DNA of 64,000 bases from Novosphingobium sp. EMRT-2 (lineage in GTDB: Bacteria; Pseudomonadota; Alphaproteobacteria; Sphingomonadales; Sphingomonadaceae). The notes below the pieces were generated by a model. It was not told where the DNA came from and did not search any database. It saw only the letters and a list, made by a program, of their open reading frames with translations. This document shows positions 1 through 7,569 of this stretch, in pieces; position 1 is the stretch's first letter; every line of letters begins with the position of its first letter. The position numbers and the translations under genes are program-made. The stretch covers positions 1,111,501 to 1,175,500 of the forward strand of contig NZ_CP039695.1 in the NCBI RefSeq assembly GCF_005145025.1, in the 5' to 3' direction.

Positions 1-1107
1 CTCGCCCGGCTGGCGCTGCGGCTGGAAGCGATCGTTGAGGACGGCCCCGACTGGCTCGACGGGCCGGCGCGCGCGCGGATCGAGGGCGCCCGCGGGGCGA
101 TCGGCTGGCGGACCGATCTGGTCGCCGGGTGGATCGCCCTGCTGAGCCGCCTCGGCGGCCCCGCTGATCCCGATTTCGTCGACTGGCTGGCGGTGGAACG
201 CTCCGACGGACGCGAGTGGGATATCGGCCTCTATCGCCACTATCTCGATCCGATGAAGCCGTTCGCCAACACCGTGCTGGCGCCCGCGCACGGGGTGATG
301 ATGACCAGTGCGACCTTGCGCGACCGGGCCGGTGGCGGCCGGGGGGATTCCCCGGACAACGGAGACTGGGACAGCGCGATCCGGCGCAGCGGCGCGCCTT
401 GGCTCGACATGACCCCGCGCCTGTTCTCGGCGGAAAGCCCGTTCGATTATGCCAGCCAGGCCGAAGTGCTGATCGTGACCGACGTGCCCAAGGGCGATAT
501 TCCCGCGCTGGCCGGCGCCTATGCCCGGCTGATCGAGGCATCGGGTGGCGGCGCGCTGGGCCTGTTCACGGCGGTCCGGCGGCTGCGCGCGGTATATGGC
601 CGCATCGCCGACCGCCTCGCCCGCGCCGGACTGCCGCTCTATGCCCAGCATGTCGATCCGATCGATACCGGCACGCTGGTCGACATCTTCCGCGACGATC
701 CGCGCGCCTCGCTGCTGGGCACCGACGCGCTGCGCGACGGGGTGGACGTGCCGGGCCATTCGCTGCGGCTGGTGATGATGGAACAGGTGCCCTGGCCCAA
801 GCCATCGATCCTGCACCGCGCGCGCCGTCTGGCCGGCGGGGGGCAGGCATATGACGACCGCATCATCCGTGCGCGGCTGGCGCAGGCCTTCGGGCGGCTG
901 ATCCGCTCGGCGGACGACCGGGGCTTTTTCGTGGTGCTTTCCTCGGCCTTCCCCTCGCGCCTGCTTGGCGCCTTCCCGCCGGGAACGCCGGTTCGCCGCG
1001 TCACGCTCGATGTGGCTTTACAAAGCGTGGCGGGCGGTGTTTCTGGAGCCTCGGCAACCATCGCCAACGCCGGCGCCAGCGCCGGACCTGCCGGGGACCT
1101 TTCGTGA
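1..1107 (+). CDS. DinG/Rad3-type ATP-dependent DNA helicase, C-terminal part (5' end outside window)
   Basis: The reading frame is open from base 1, so the start lies outside the window; 368 residues remain. They match the C-terminal half of DinG/XPD-like superfamily 2 helicases. I see a motif-IV-like SATLRD stretch near residue 105 and a motif-VI-like AFGRLIRSADDRG stretch near residue 295. These belong to the second RecA fold, which couples ATP hydrolysis to DNA translocation. The Walker A, DEAH and FeS-cysteine motifs would be upstream and cannot be checked. Its TGA overlaps the GTG start of the next gene (GTGA), suggesting cotranscription. The family call is firm; the exact role (repair or R-loop processing, as known for DinG) is inference. 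Confidence 0.85.
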   Translation, partial: LARLALRLEAIVEDGPDWLDGPARARIEGARGAIGWRTDLVAGWIALLSRLGGPADPDFVDWLAVERSDGREWDIGLYRHYLDPMKPFANTVLAPAHGVMMTSATLRDRAGGGRGDSPDNGDWDSAIRRSGAPWLDMTPRLFSAESPFDYASQAEVLIVTDVPKGDIPALAGAYARLIEASGGGALGLFTAVRRLRAVYGRIADRLARAGLPLYAQHVDPIDTGTLVDIFRDDPRASLLGTDALRDGVDVPGHSLRLVMMEQVPWPKPSILHRARRLAGGGQAYDDRIIRARLAQAFGRLIRSADDRGFFVVLSSAFPSRLLGAFPPGTPVRRVTLDVALQSVAGGVSGASATIANAGASAGPAGDLS

Positions 1108-1649
1108 AGACGCTTGCGCTTTTCCGCCATGCCAAATCAGACTGGTCGGACGCGCGCGCGCGCGATTTCGACCGGCCGCTGAACGAACGCGGGATCAAGG
1201 GCGCGCAAGTGATGGGGCGGTTCATCCGCGATGGCGGCTGGCGCTTCGACCGGCTGCTCGCCTCGCCCGCCGTGCGCGTGGCCGAAACGATCGAGCAGGC
1301 GAGCACCGCCTGGGGCCACGGCTTTCCGGTGGAATGGGACCGGCGCATCTACCTTGCCAGTTCGGCCACACTGATGGACCTGCTGCGCGAAGTGGAAGGC
1401 GATCCCGCCAGCATCCTGATGGTGGGGCACAATCCCAGCCTGGAAGACCTGATCTTCGATCTGGTGCCCGATGACGGCAGCAGTCCCTTGCGCGACATGG
1501 TGGAACAGAAGTTCCCCACCGCGACTTTCGCCGTGCTGGAACTGGACATCGACCGCTGGCCCGACATCGACGAAAACTGCGCGCGGCTGGTGGCGCTTAC
1601 CCGCCCGCGTGATCTCGACCCGGCACTGGGACCGGTCTTGATCGACTAA
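1104..1649 (+). CDS. SixA-like histidine phosphatase family protein
   Basis: A 181-residue protein opening with MKTLALFRHAKSDW. The RHAK block is the RHG-type phosphohistidine signature of the histidine phosphatase superfamily. The second conserved His is seen in VGHNPSLEDL near residue 113. Length and layout fit SixA-like enzymes, which dephosphorylate phosphohistidine in signalling proteins; the substrate here is unknown. The GTG start overlaps the helicase stop by four bases, implying translational coupling. The TAA stop overlaps the convergent merR-type stop by four bases, leaving no room for a terminator. Confidence 0.85.
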   Translation: MKTLALFRHAKSDWSDARARDFDRPLNERGIKGAQVMGRFIRDGGWRFDRLLASPAVRVAETIEQASTAWGHGFPVEWDRRIYLASSATLMDLLREVEGDPASILMVGHNPSLEDLIFDLVPDDGSSPLRDMVEQKFPTATFAVLELDIDRWPDIDENCARLVALTRPRDLDPALGPVLID

Positions 1650-2086
1650 ACGGCTTCGGCTTCCGCGAGCGCGCCGGCAAGCCCATCGCGCACAGCTTCC
1701 AGACGGCCGTACAGCACGCGCAGGGCCGAAAGGACATCCTCCGCCCGCGCCAGTTCGTCGTTGCTGACCGGCGCCGGATCGGACGCGAGCGGCCCCGGCA
1801 CGGGCCGTGCTCCACGCGCCTTCCCCCCGAGCGCCTGCCGCGCCCCGCGGATGGTATAGCCTTCGCGGTGGAGCAGACGGTCGATCTCGGAAACGAGCGC
1901 CACGTCCTCGGCGCGGTAGTATCGCCGCCCGCCAGCCCGCGTGAGCGGGCGCAGCATGGGAAACTGCTCTTCCCAGTACCGCAGGACATGGGGCCGGATG
2001 CCCAGCCCCCGGGCCACCTCACCGATGGTGCGGAGCGCGCCAGGATCCTTGCCGTCCTGGAAAACAGAGGCGCTTCGGCCGCTCAT
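1646..2086 (-). CDS. MerR-family transcriptional regulator
   Basis: A 146-residue protein with an N-terminal winged HTH typical of MerR regulators: the segment [11 protein letters not shown], then [10 protein letters not shown], then [13 protein letters not shown], roughly residues 20-65. The C-terminal part is helical, lacks conserved metal-ligand cysteines, and has no recognisable effector domain. It is the last gene of the rpmF-plsX-fabH-ihfA-merR set and its ATG overlaps the ihfA stop (ATGA). This gene order is common in alphaproteobacteria. The regulator may act on the same operon, but that is inference. The target is not known to me. Confidence 0.85.
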   Translation of the reverse strand: MSGRSASVFQDGKDPGALRTIGEVARGLGIRPHVLRYWEEQFPMLRPLTRAGGRRYYRAEDVALVSEIDRLLHREGYTIRGARQALGGKARGARPVPGPLASDPAPVSNDELARAEDVLSALRVLYGRLEAVRDGLAGALAEAEAV

Positions 2087-2382
2087 CCACCGGCGCAGAT
2101 GCGATCCTTGAGCATCTGGCTGGCGCGGAAGGTCAGCACTCGGCGCGGCGTGATCGGCACTTCGATGCCCGTCTTGGGGTTGCGCCCGATCCGTTCGGTC
2201 TTGTCGCGCAGCAGGAATGTGCCGAAGCCTGAAATCTTGACGTTCTCGCCCGTCGCCAGCGCGTCGCTCATATGCGTCAGGATCGATTCGACCATGTCCA
2301 GCGAATCCGCGCGCGACAAACCGACGCGCCGGTTGATGCTTTCCGCCAGATCAGCCCGGGTCAAAGTGCCTATCGATCGCAT
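2083..2382 (-). CDS. ihfA: Integration host factor subunit alpha
   Basis: A 99-residue HU/IHF-family DNA-bending protein starting [14 protein letters not shown]. The beta-arm block [12 protein letters not shown], which carries the DNA-intercalating proline in this family, is at about residues 61-72. The helical body [13 protein letters not shown] precedes it. IHF alpha works with IHF beta to bend DNA in recombination, replication and transcription. I chose the ATG at 2382 because a GGGGGA Shine-Dalgarno lies about nine bases upstream and homologues begin there. A longer open frame reaches 2445 but its ATG lies inside an inverted repeat. The stop overlaps the downstream merR-type start. Confidence 0.93.
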   Translation of the reverse strand: MRSIGTLTRADLAESINRRVGLSRADSLDMVESILTHMSDALATGENVKISGFGTFLLRDKTERIGRNPKTGIEVPITPRRVLTFRASQMLKDRICAGG

Positions 2383-2398
2383 CCGTTCAGTTCCCCCA

Positions 2399-2450
2399 AT
2401 GCAAACCCCTGCGTTGCACCATAATGCAAAACGCTTGCATGGCAATGCAA
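2399..2450. promoter_or_regulatory. Helically phased TGCAA/TTGCA operator cluster between fabH and ihfA
   Basis: Five copies of the hexamer ATGCAA, or its complement with one base dropped, lie within 52 bp. They start at 2399, 2414 (TTGCA), 2424, 2435 (TTGCAT) and 2445. The copies at 2424 and 2435 form a perfect inverted repeat with a 5-bp spacer (2424-2440). The last four are spaced 10-11 bp, one DNA turn. This is seen directly. That it is a protein-binding operator driving an internal promoter for ihfA-merR is inference. Confidence 0.5.
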
Positions 2451-2490
2451 TGCCTTGGGGTTGAAGGGAATTCGGATGAAATCGCCGCGA

Positions 2491-3465
2491 TCAGACGCGC
2501 GCGAGGCAGGCACCCCAGGTGAAGCCGCCGCCCATCGCCTCCAGCATCACCAGGTCACCGGGCTTGATCCGCCCGTCCCGCGCCGCCGTATCATAGGCAA
2601 GCGGCACCGAGGCGGCGCTGGTATTGGCATGGCGATCGACCGTGACCACGACCTTTTCCGCCGGAAGCCCCAGCTTGCGCGCGGTCGCGTCGAGAATGCG
2701 GAAATTGGCCTGATGTGGCACCACCCAGTCGATGTCGGACGGCGCATAGCCCGATGCCGCCAGCACTTCTTCCAGCACCGAAGCGAGATTGACGACGGCG
2801 TGGCGGAACACCTCGCGCCCCTTCATCCGCACCTTGCCGACCGTGCCCGTGGTCGACGGGCCGCCATCCACGTAGAGCAACTGGTTGTGCTGGCCATCGG
2901 CATGAAGCCGCGAGGCGATGATCCCGGGCGCCTGCCGGTCATCGTCGGCCACCGTGCGCGCTTCCAGCACCAGCGCGCCGGCGCCATCGCCGAACAGAAC
3001 GCAGGTGGTGCGGTCTTCCCAGTCCAGGATGCGCGTGAAGGTTTCCGCGCCGATTACCAGCGCGCACTTCGCCATCCCCGTGCGGATCATGCTGTCGGCC
3101 GTGGCCATCGCATAGAGAAAGCCCGAACAGACCGCCGCCACGTCGAACGCGATGCCGCCGTTGCAGCCAAGGTTGTGCTGCACGATCGTGGCCGTCGCGG
3201 GAAACGTCTGGTCCGGAGTGGCCGTGGCCAGCACGATCAGGTCCACGCGCGCCGCATCGACGCCGGCCGCTTCCAGCGCGCGCCGGGCAGCATCGGTCGC
3301 GAGGCTCGACGTCGTTTCGCCTTCCCCGGCGATGTAGCGGTTGCGGATGCCCGTGCGCTCGACGATCCATTCGTCGGTCGTATCGACCATCTTTGCCAGT
3401 TCGGCGTTGGAGACCGCCCGTTGCGGCAGCGCCGAACCGCTGCCCGTAATCACCGATCGAATCAC
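2491..3465 (-). CDS. fabH: 3-oxoacyl-ACP synthase III (FabH)
   Basis: A 324-residue thiolase-fold enzyme. The full catalytic triad is visible: Cys113 in AAVCSGF, His251 in VPHQANF and Asn281 in RHANTSAAS. FabH condenses acetyl-CoA with malonyl-ACP to start type II fatty acid synthesis in the cytoplasm. The start is a GTG at 3465, overlapping the plsX TGA (GTGA), so translation is probably coupled to plsX. The gene sits in the usual plsX-fabH pair. Between it and ihfA lies the phased TGCAA cluster, the only sizeable gap in the operon. Confidence 0.95.
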   Translation of the reverse strand: MIRSVITGSGSALPQRAVSNAELAKMVDTTDEWIVERTGIRNRYIAGEGETTSSLATDAARRALEAAGVDAARVDLIVLATATPDQTFPATATIVQHNLGCNGGIAFDVAAVCSGFLYAMATADSMIRTGMAKCALVIGAETFTRILDWEDRTTCVLFGDGAGALVLEARTVADDDRQAPGIIASRLHADGQHNQLLYVDGGPSTTGTVGKVRMKGREVFRHAVVNLASVLEEVLAASGYAPSDIDWVVPHQANFRILDATARKLGLPAEKVVVTVDRHANTSAASVPLAYDTAARDGRIKPGDLVMLEAMGGGFTWGACLARV

Positions 3466-4544
3466 GCCGCCGTCTCGTCTTGCGCGGCGGCGGCCTTGCG
3501 GCGGCTGGAGGAACGGATGGTCTCAGCACCGACGCTGGCAAGGTCGGCCGCGATACGCTCGGTCAGATTTTCCTCCAGCAGCCGGGCGGTGACCGCCACG
3601 GCATTGGCCACGCCCAGCGCCGAAGCGCCGCCATGGCTTTTTACGACAATCCCGTTGAGGCCCAGGAACACGGCCCCGTTGTGGTTGTTCGGATCGAGAT
3701 GATGCTTGAGCAGTTCGGTCGCCGGGCGGGAGATCAGGAAGCCCACCTTGGACCGCAGCGAACTGGCGAAGCTGCGCTTGAGCAGGTCCGCCACGAAGCG
3801 GGCGGCGCCCTCAACCGCCTTGAGCGCGATATTGCCCGAAAAGCCGTCGGTCACGACAACGTCGACGTCCCCGCGCGAAAGCTTGTCCGCCTCGGTATAG
3901 CCATCGAACGACATTGCGAGGCTGGCGTTGGCTTCCTTGAGTTGCTGCGCGGCGACCTGCAGTTCCTCGGTGCCCTTGGTCTCTTCCGTGCCGATATTGA
4001 GCAGGCGCACGCGCGGCGCCGGCAGGCCGGTGACAATGCGCGAATAGGCCGCGCCCATGATCGCGAACTGGACGAGATTGCGCGCATCGCATTCGGTGTT
4101 CGCACCGAGATCGAGCATGACGAGATCGTGCTCGCCCATTGTGGGCAGCAGCGCGGCAAGCGCAGGCCGGTCGATCCCCGGCATGGTGCGCAGCGAAAGC
4201 TTGGCCATCGCCATGAGCGCGCCGGTGTTGCCCGCGCTCACGGCGGCGCCGGCATCGCCGCGCTTCACGGCGTCGATGGCGAGCCCCATCGAGGTCGTCT
4301 TCGCACGGCGGAGCGCCTGAGTCGGCTTCTCATCGCCCGACACGACATCGGGCGCATGGAGGATTTCCGTGGCCGCGCGCAGATTGGGGTGGTTCTCGAG
4401 AGCCTGCTTGATGCGTTCTTCGTCCCCGACGAGCAGGAACTTGAAGCGTTCATGGCGACGACGGGCCAGCGCCGCGCCTTCGACCATCACGCGCACGCCC
4501 TCATCGCCGCCCATCGCATCAACAGCGATACGCGGCAGGCTCAT
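3462..4544 (-). CDS. plsX: Phosphate acyltransferase PlsX
   Basis: A 360-residue PlsX protein starting [16 protein letters not shown]; the N-terminal DAMGGD block is diagnostic. PlsX makes acyl-phosphate from acyl-ACP as the first step of PlsX/PlsY phospholipid synthesis. I chose the ATG at 4544, with a run of six G's about ten bases upstream. A TTG at 4562 is in frame but would place the ribosome-binding site inside the gene. It follows rpmF by 27 bases and overlaps fabH by four, matching the conserved rpmF-plsX-fabH operon. Confidence 0.95.
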   Translation of the reverse strand: MSLPRIAVDAMGGDEGVRVMVEGAALARRRHERFKFLLVGDEERIKQALENHPNLRAATEILHAPDVVSGDEKPTQALRRAKTTSMGLAIDAVKRGDAGAAVSAGNTGALMAMAKLSLRTMPGIDRPALAALLPTMGEHDLVMLDLGANTECDARNLVQFAIMGAAYSRIVTGLPAPRVRLLNIGTEETKGTEELQVAAQQLKEANASLAMSFDGYTEADKLSRGDVDVVVTDGFSGNIALKAVEGAARFVADLLKRSFASSLRSKVGFLISRPATELLKHHLDPNNHNGAVFLGLNGIVVKSHGGASALGVANAVAVTARLLEENLTERIAADLASVGAETIRSSSRRKAAAAQDETAA

Positions 4545-4571
4545 TGTGCGAATACCCCCCAAAGGATGGGA

Positions 4572-4751
4572 TTAGAGCCCGACGGCGATGACTTCGCGGC
4601 CGTTGTAGTGACCGCAGGCGTTGCACAGCATGTGCGGACGCTTCAGTTCACCACAGTTCGAGCATTCGTGGAATGCTTCCGCCTTCAGCGCATCGTGGCT
4701 GCGGCGCATGCCGCGACGGGACGGCGAGGTCTTTCTTTTGGGGACGGCCAT
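4572..4751 (-). CDS. rpmF: Ribosomal protein bL32
   Basis: A 59-residue basic protein starting [20 protein letters not shown], the standard bL32 N-terminus. Four cysteines form two CxxC pairs (Cys30/Cys33 and Cys43/Cys46), so this is the zinc-binding form. It is a component of the large ribosomal subunit. It is the first gene of the rpmF-plsX-fabH-ihfA-merR series, and its promoter should lie in 4752-4965. That gap is shared with the divergent MAPEG gene and holds nothing else I can call. Confidence 0.96.
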   Translation of the reverse strand: MAVPKRKTSPSRRGMRRSHDALKAEAFHECSNCGELKRPHMLCNACGHYNGREVIAVGL

Positions 4752-4965
4752 TTCGGCACCTGTTCCTGATCTTGCGAAACTGTTTGTTACGGGCGCGATA
4801 GGGAAAACAAGCCTTCCGCACAACCCCTGCGCGCGTATGCGGCGGAACGGCAAGTCGGGAGTCGCCCCTATCGCGGGCGAAGGCGCGCCTATACGGAATT
4901 TCTCGTGCTTTGCAAGCGCAACAGGGCTAGCAATCGTGCGGACAACAAGGGGAGTGGACGAGAGG

Positions 4966-5355
4966 ATGATCCTGCCTGTCACATTGAGCACGGCCGCCGC
5001 CGCCGCGCTGCTGAATATCTGGCTTACCATCCGGGTCGGCATGGTGCGCCGCGCCACCGGCATCAGCGTGGGCGACGGTGGCAACGAAGCGTTGATCCGC
5101 CGGATGCGCGCACAACTGAACTTCATTGAAAACGCACCGGTGGTGCTGGTCATGGTGGGCGGGATCGAGCTGGCGCGCGCCGGCAACCCCTTCCTGCTGG
5201 GCGCCGCCGCGATCTTCATCCTGGGCCGCGTGGCGCACGGCATCGGCATGGACGGCGGCCCGCTGGGCTTCCTGCGCGGTGTGGGCACGCTGACCACGAT
5301 GCTGACGCAACTGTGCCTTGCCGTCTGGGCCGTTTCGATCGTGCTGGACGCCTGA
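4966..5355 (+). CDS. MAPEG family membrane protein
   Basis: A 129-residue protein with about four hydrophobic segments. The segment around residues 30-56, with [19 protein letters not shown], is the MAPEG signature; its ExxxxRxxRAxxNxxE-like pattern is characteristic. MAPEG proteins are small inner-membrane relatives of microsomal glutathione transferase; the substrate of bacterial members is mostly unknown. I chose the ATG at 4966; an AAGGGGAG Shine-Dalgarno is at 4947-4954. A GTG at 4954 in the same frame is possible but would overlap that site. It is divergent from rpmF. Confidence 0.85.
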   Translation: MILPVTLSTAAAAALLNIWLTIRVGMVRRATGISVGDGGNEALIRRMRAQLNFIENAPVVLVMVGGIELARAGNPFLLGAAAIFILGRVAHGIGMDGGPLGFLRGVGTLTTMLTQLCLAVWAVSIVLDA

Positions 5356-5398
5356 GGGACAACGGGCCGGCCGCGCGCAAGCCCGGTCGGCCGCTTGC

Positions 5399-6067
5399 CT
5401 ACCCCAGCACGTAATCGCTGACGTAGGAATTGGTCTGGCGTTCGCGCCCGAATGTGCTGGTCGGCCCGTGACCGGGCACGAACGTCACGTCCGAACCCAG
5501 CGGCCAGAGCTTCTGCGTGATCGAATCGATCAGATCCTGATGGTTGCCCATCGGGAAATCGGTGCGCCCGATCGAGCCCTGGAACAGCACGTCGCCCACG
5601 ATCGCGAAGCGCGACGGCGCGTGATGGAACACGATATGGCCAGGCGTGTGTCCGGGGCAGTGGATAACGTCGAGCTCCAGTTCGCCGATGGTGACCTTGT
5701 CGCCATCCTGCAGCCAGCGGTTCGGCTCGAACGGTTCTCCGGGGATGCCCCAACGCTTGCCGTCGTCTTCCAGACGCGAAATCCAGAAGCGGTCCGCCTC
5801 GTGCGGCCCCTCGATCGGCACGCCCAGGTCTTTCGCGAGAATACCGGTCACGCCGCAGTGATCGATGTGGCCATGGGTGACGAGCAATTTCTCGATGGTA
5901 ACGCCCGCCTTGGCGATCGCTGCCTTCAACCGCTCCGGATCACCGCCGGCATCGATGAACGCGGCCTTCATGGTGCGGGTACACCACACCAGCGTGCAGT
6001 TCTGCTCCAGCGGCGTGACGGGGATGATGGCCACCTTCATCGGCGGCTGCACGGCGGTTTCGGTCAT
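5399..6067 (-). CDS. Metallo-beta-lactamase-fold hydrolase, glyoxalase II-like
   Basis: A 222-residue single-domain MBL protein. The metal-binding motif HxHxDH is at residues 65-70 (THGHIDHCG). Further ligands fit the His in CPGHTPGH, the Asp in IVGDVLF and the His in VPGHGP. The short length, lacking the C-terminal helical domain of true GloB, resembles YcbL-type glyoxalase II-like thioesterases; hydrolysis of S-lactoylglutathione is therefore likely but not certain. The start is uncertain: no clear ribosome-binding site precedes the ATG at 6067, and an ATG at 6040 would also fit. Confidence 0.85.
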   Translation of the reverse strand: MTETAVQPPMKVAIIPVTPLEQNCTLVWCTRTMKAAFIDAGGDPERLKAAIAKAGVTIEKLLVTHGHIDHCGVTGILAKDLGVPIEGPHEADRFWISRLEDDGKRWGIPGEPFEPNRWLQDGDKVTIGELELDVIHCPGHTPGHIVFHHAPSRFAIVGDVLFQGSIGRTDFPMGNHQDLIDSITQKLWPLGSDVTFVPGHGPTSTFGRERQTNSYVSDYVLG

Positions 6068-6137
6068 ACAAAGGGAAATGGCGGGTCGCGTGGCGCTTGG
6101 CAAGGGACGAGCCACCCACCGTGCCATAATCGGCGCG

Positions 6138-6815
6138 CTATAAACGCCCACCCTTCCACACCACGCGACCGACCACGTCGACCTCGCCCGCCGCGCGTTC
6201 GCTGGCCGGATAGGCCGGGTTGTCGCTGATCACGCGCAGGGTTCCCGCAGGGCCGGGTTCGAGGCGCTTGACCAGCAGCATGTCGTCCAGGCGGATCACG
6301 TGGATGCCGGCGCGCAGGGCGCGCGGCGTGCGATCGACGAGAATCTCGTCTCCATCGCGCAAGGTCGGCTCCATCGAATCGCCTTCCACCGCGATCACCG
6401 AAAGCGCGACCGGATCGAGTCCCTGCGCCTTGAGCCAGCGGGCGGAGAAGCGCAGCTGGCCCGATGGCGCCTCGTCACGCGCCAGCGCGCCAGGACCGGC
6501 CGACGCGCCCAGCGGCAAGCGGGGGATGTCCGCCCAATCGGCCAGCGCGCGCGCGACGCCGCCCGCCTTGGCCGCCTCCCCCGAAGCGGCATGCGACGGC
6601 GCACCAAGTTCGCTTTCCGAAACGCCGAAGAAGTTGGCAAGAACGCGCCGGTCGTCCTCCTCCAGCTTGCGCGGGCTGCCCTTGCGCACGAATTGCTGGA
6701 GGTAGGCCGGATTGCGCCGCAGCAGGCCCGAGAGCGCCGAGAGGCTGACGCCGCGCCCGCTCGCAAGCTCCAGCAGACGCGCCCGTGCACGGGCCTGAAG
6801 ATCGGTTCCGGTCAT
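6138..6815 (-). CDS. S24-family LexA-like transcriptional repressor
   Basis: A 225-residue protein with an N-terminal helical DNA-binding region (about residues 1-70) and a C-terminal S24 peptidase fold. Ser147 in EGDSMEPTL and Lys183 in LLVKRLEP form the catalytic dyad, 36 residues apart as in LexA. A candidate self-cleavage site Ala106-Gly107 lies 41 residues before the serine. Such proteins repress targets until autoproteolysis, often triggered by DNA damage. It is divergent from two small genes, and three operators (6833-6883) lie in between, so it probably regulates itself and them. A distinct SOS LexA would normally exist elsewhere in the genome. Confidence 0.87.
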   Translation of the reverse strand: MTGTDLQARARARLLELASGRGVSLSALSGLLRRNPAYLQQFVRKGSPRKLEEDDRRVLANFFGVSESELGAPSHAASGEAAKAGGVARALADWADIPRLPLGASAGPGALARDEAPSGQLRFSARWLKAQGLDPVALSVIAVEGDSMEPTLRDGDEILVDRTPRALRAGIHVIRLDDMLLVKRLEPGPAGTLRVISDNPAYPASERAAGEVDVVGRVVWKGGRL

Positions 6816-6832
6816 GCGCCCACCATTGTCGA

Positions 6833-6883
6833 AGGATTTTTCCTAGACTTGTAGGATTTGTCCGTCAACATAAGAAAAATCCT
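6833..6883. promoter_or_regulatory. Triple operator between the S24 repressor gene and the divergent small genes
   Basis: Three copies of an 11-bp motif close to AGGATTTTTCC occur: forward at 6833 (AGGATTTTTCC), forward at 6853 (AGGATTTGTCC) and inverted at 6873 (AGAAAAATCCT). Their first bases are exactly 20 bp apart, about two helical turns, so all lie on one DNA face. The whole set sits in the 96-bp divergent promoter region. Seen directly; binding by the adjacent S24 protein is inference. Confidence 0.6.
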
Positions 6884-6911
6884 AAATGGATTCGCGACGG
6901 GAGAATGCACC

Positions 6912-7115
6912 ATGCTCATCCGCAAGATCGAAAAGTTCCTGCTCCGCACCGGGATGCCGGTGACCCGCTTCGGCCGCATGGCCGCACACGATCCCCGCCT
7001 TGTCATGGACATGCGCAACGGACGCGAGCCCCGCCCCGAAATGATCTCACGCGTAGAACATTTCATGAACAACTACAAGCCGGAGACGTCCGCGAGCAAT
7101 GCCCATGCTGGTTGA
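6912..7115 (+). CDS. Small lambda-repressor-like HTH protein (hypothetical)
   Basis: A 67-residue protein starting MLIRKIEKFLLRTGMPVTRF. A GGGAG ribosome-binding site lies eight bases before the ATG at 6912. Residues 8-55 read as a short helix bundle with a helix-turn-helix pattern: PVTRFGRMA, a turn at AHD, then PRLVMDMRNGRE. This resembles the lambda-repressor-like DNA-binding fold; I infer DNA binding from pattern only. No membrane segment or enzyme motif is visible. It is divergent from the S24 repressor and its end overlaps the next gene by 17 bases, so the two are probably cotranscribed. Confidence 0.65.
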   Translation: MLIRKIEKFLLRTGMPVTRFGRMAAHDPRLVMDMRNGREPRPEMISRVEHFMNNYKPETSASNAHAG

Positions 7116-7479
7116 TCACGCCCTGTTCCGCGACGCGCCACGCACCTCCCGCCCATCGCACCGCCACCGCACCGCCGGCGAACGGCTATGGCACGCCCTC
7201 CGCGCCCTCGCCGGCGCAGGCGCGGTTCTGGTCAGCCAGCGCGAAACACCATGGGCCAGCGTGACCTTTTCCGGCGCGCGCCACAGCTTCACGCTGCGGT
7301 TCGACGAGGCCGACGCAATCGAGGACAGCGAGCGCCTGATCGCCGCGCTGCCCGAGCACCCGTTCCACATCCCCGGCCATCTGGTGGCCGATGCCAGCGT
7401 GGCGCGCGCCGACCACAGCCTGCTGCCCGCCCCACGGCTGGAGCTGGACATCGACATCCTGTTGCTGGAAGCGTCGTGA
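7099..7479 (+). CDS. Hypothetical protein cotranscribed with the small HTH gene
   Basis: A 126-residue soluble protein with no family I recognise. The N-terminal third is basic (HRHRTAGERLW). The rest alternates short hydrophobic strands and polar turns and includes the block FHIPGHLVADASV near residue 95. It has no signal peptide, membrane segment or catalytic motif. The overlap with the upstream small gene and high GC at third codon positions support coding on this strand. An ATG at 7105 is an alternative start. Its position behind an S24-controlled promoter suggests it belongs to the same regulon, which is inference. Confidence 0.6.
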   Translation: MPMLVDHALFRDAPRTSRPSHRHRTAGERLWHALRALAGAGAVLVSQRETPWASVTFSGARHSFTLRFDEADAIEDSERLIAALPEHPFHIPGHLVADASVARADHSLLPAPRLELDIDILLLEAS

Positions 7480-7507
7480 GACCAGCCGGAGCCTGACGAC
7501 CGAAGGC

Positions 7508-7537
7508 GCCGCGCCCGGGTAAACCCCGGTGCGCGGC
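7508..7537. terminator. Hairpin between convergent genes, candidate bidirectional terminator
   Basis: A 12-bp stem pairs 7508-7519 with 7525-7537 across a 5-base loop, with one bulged T at 7530. It lies between the end of the 126-residue gene (7479) and the end of the cytochrome operon (7570). There is no T-run, so if it terminates it would not be a classical intrinsic terminator. Confidence 0.45.
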
Positions 7538-7569
7538 CATTCCTCTCCACAACCCGTCAGAAGCAATAA

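Noticed and set aside
2083..2445. Longer start for ihfA giving a 120-residue protein
   Set aside because: The extra 21 residues are unlike IHF, the upstream ATG is inside an inverted repeat, and a good ribosome-binding site precedes the ATG at 2382.
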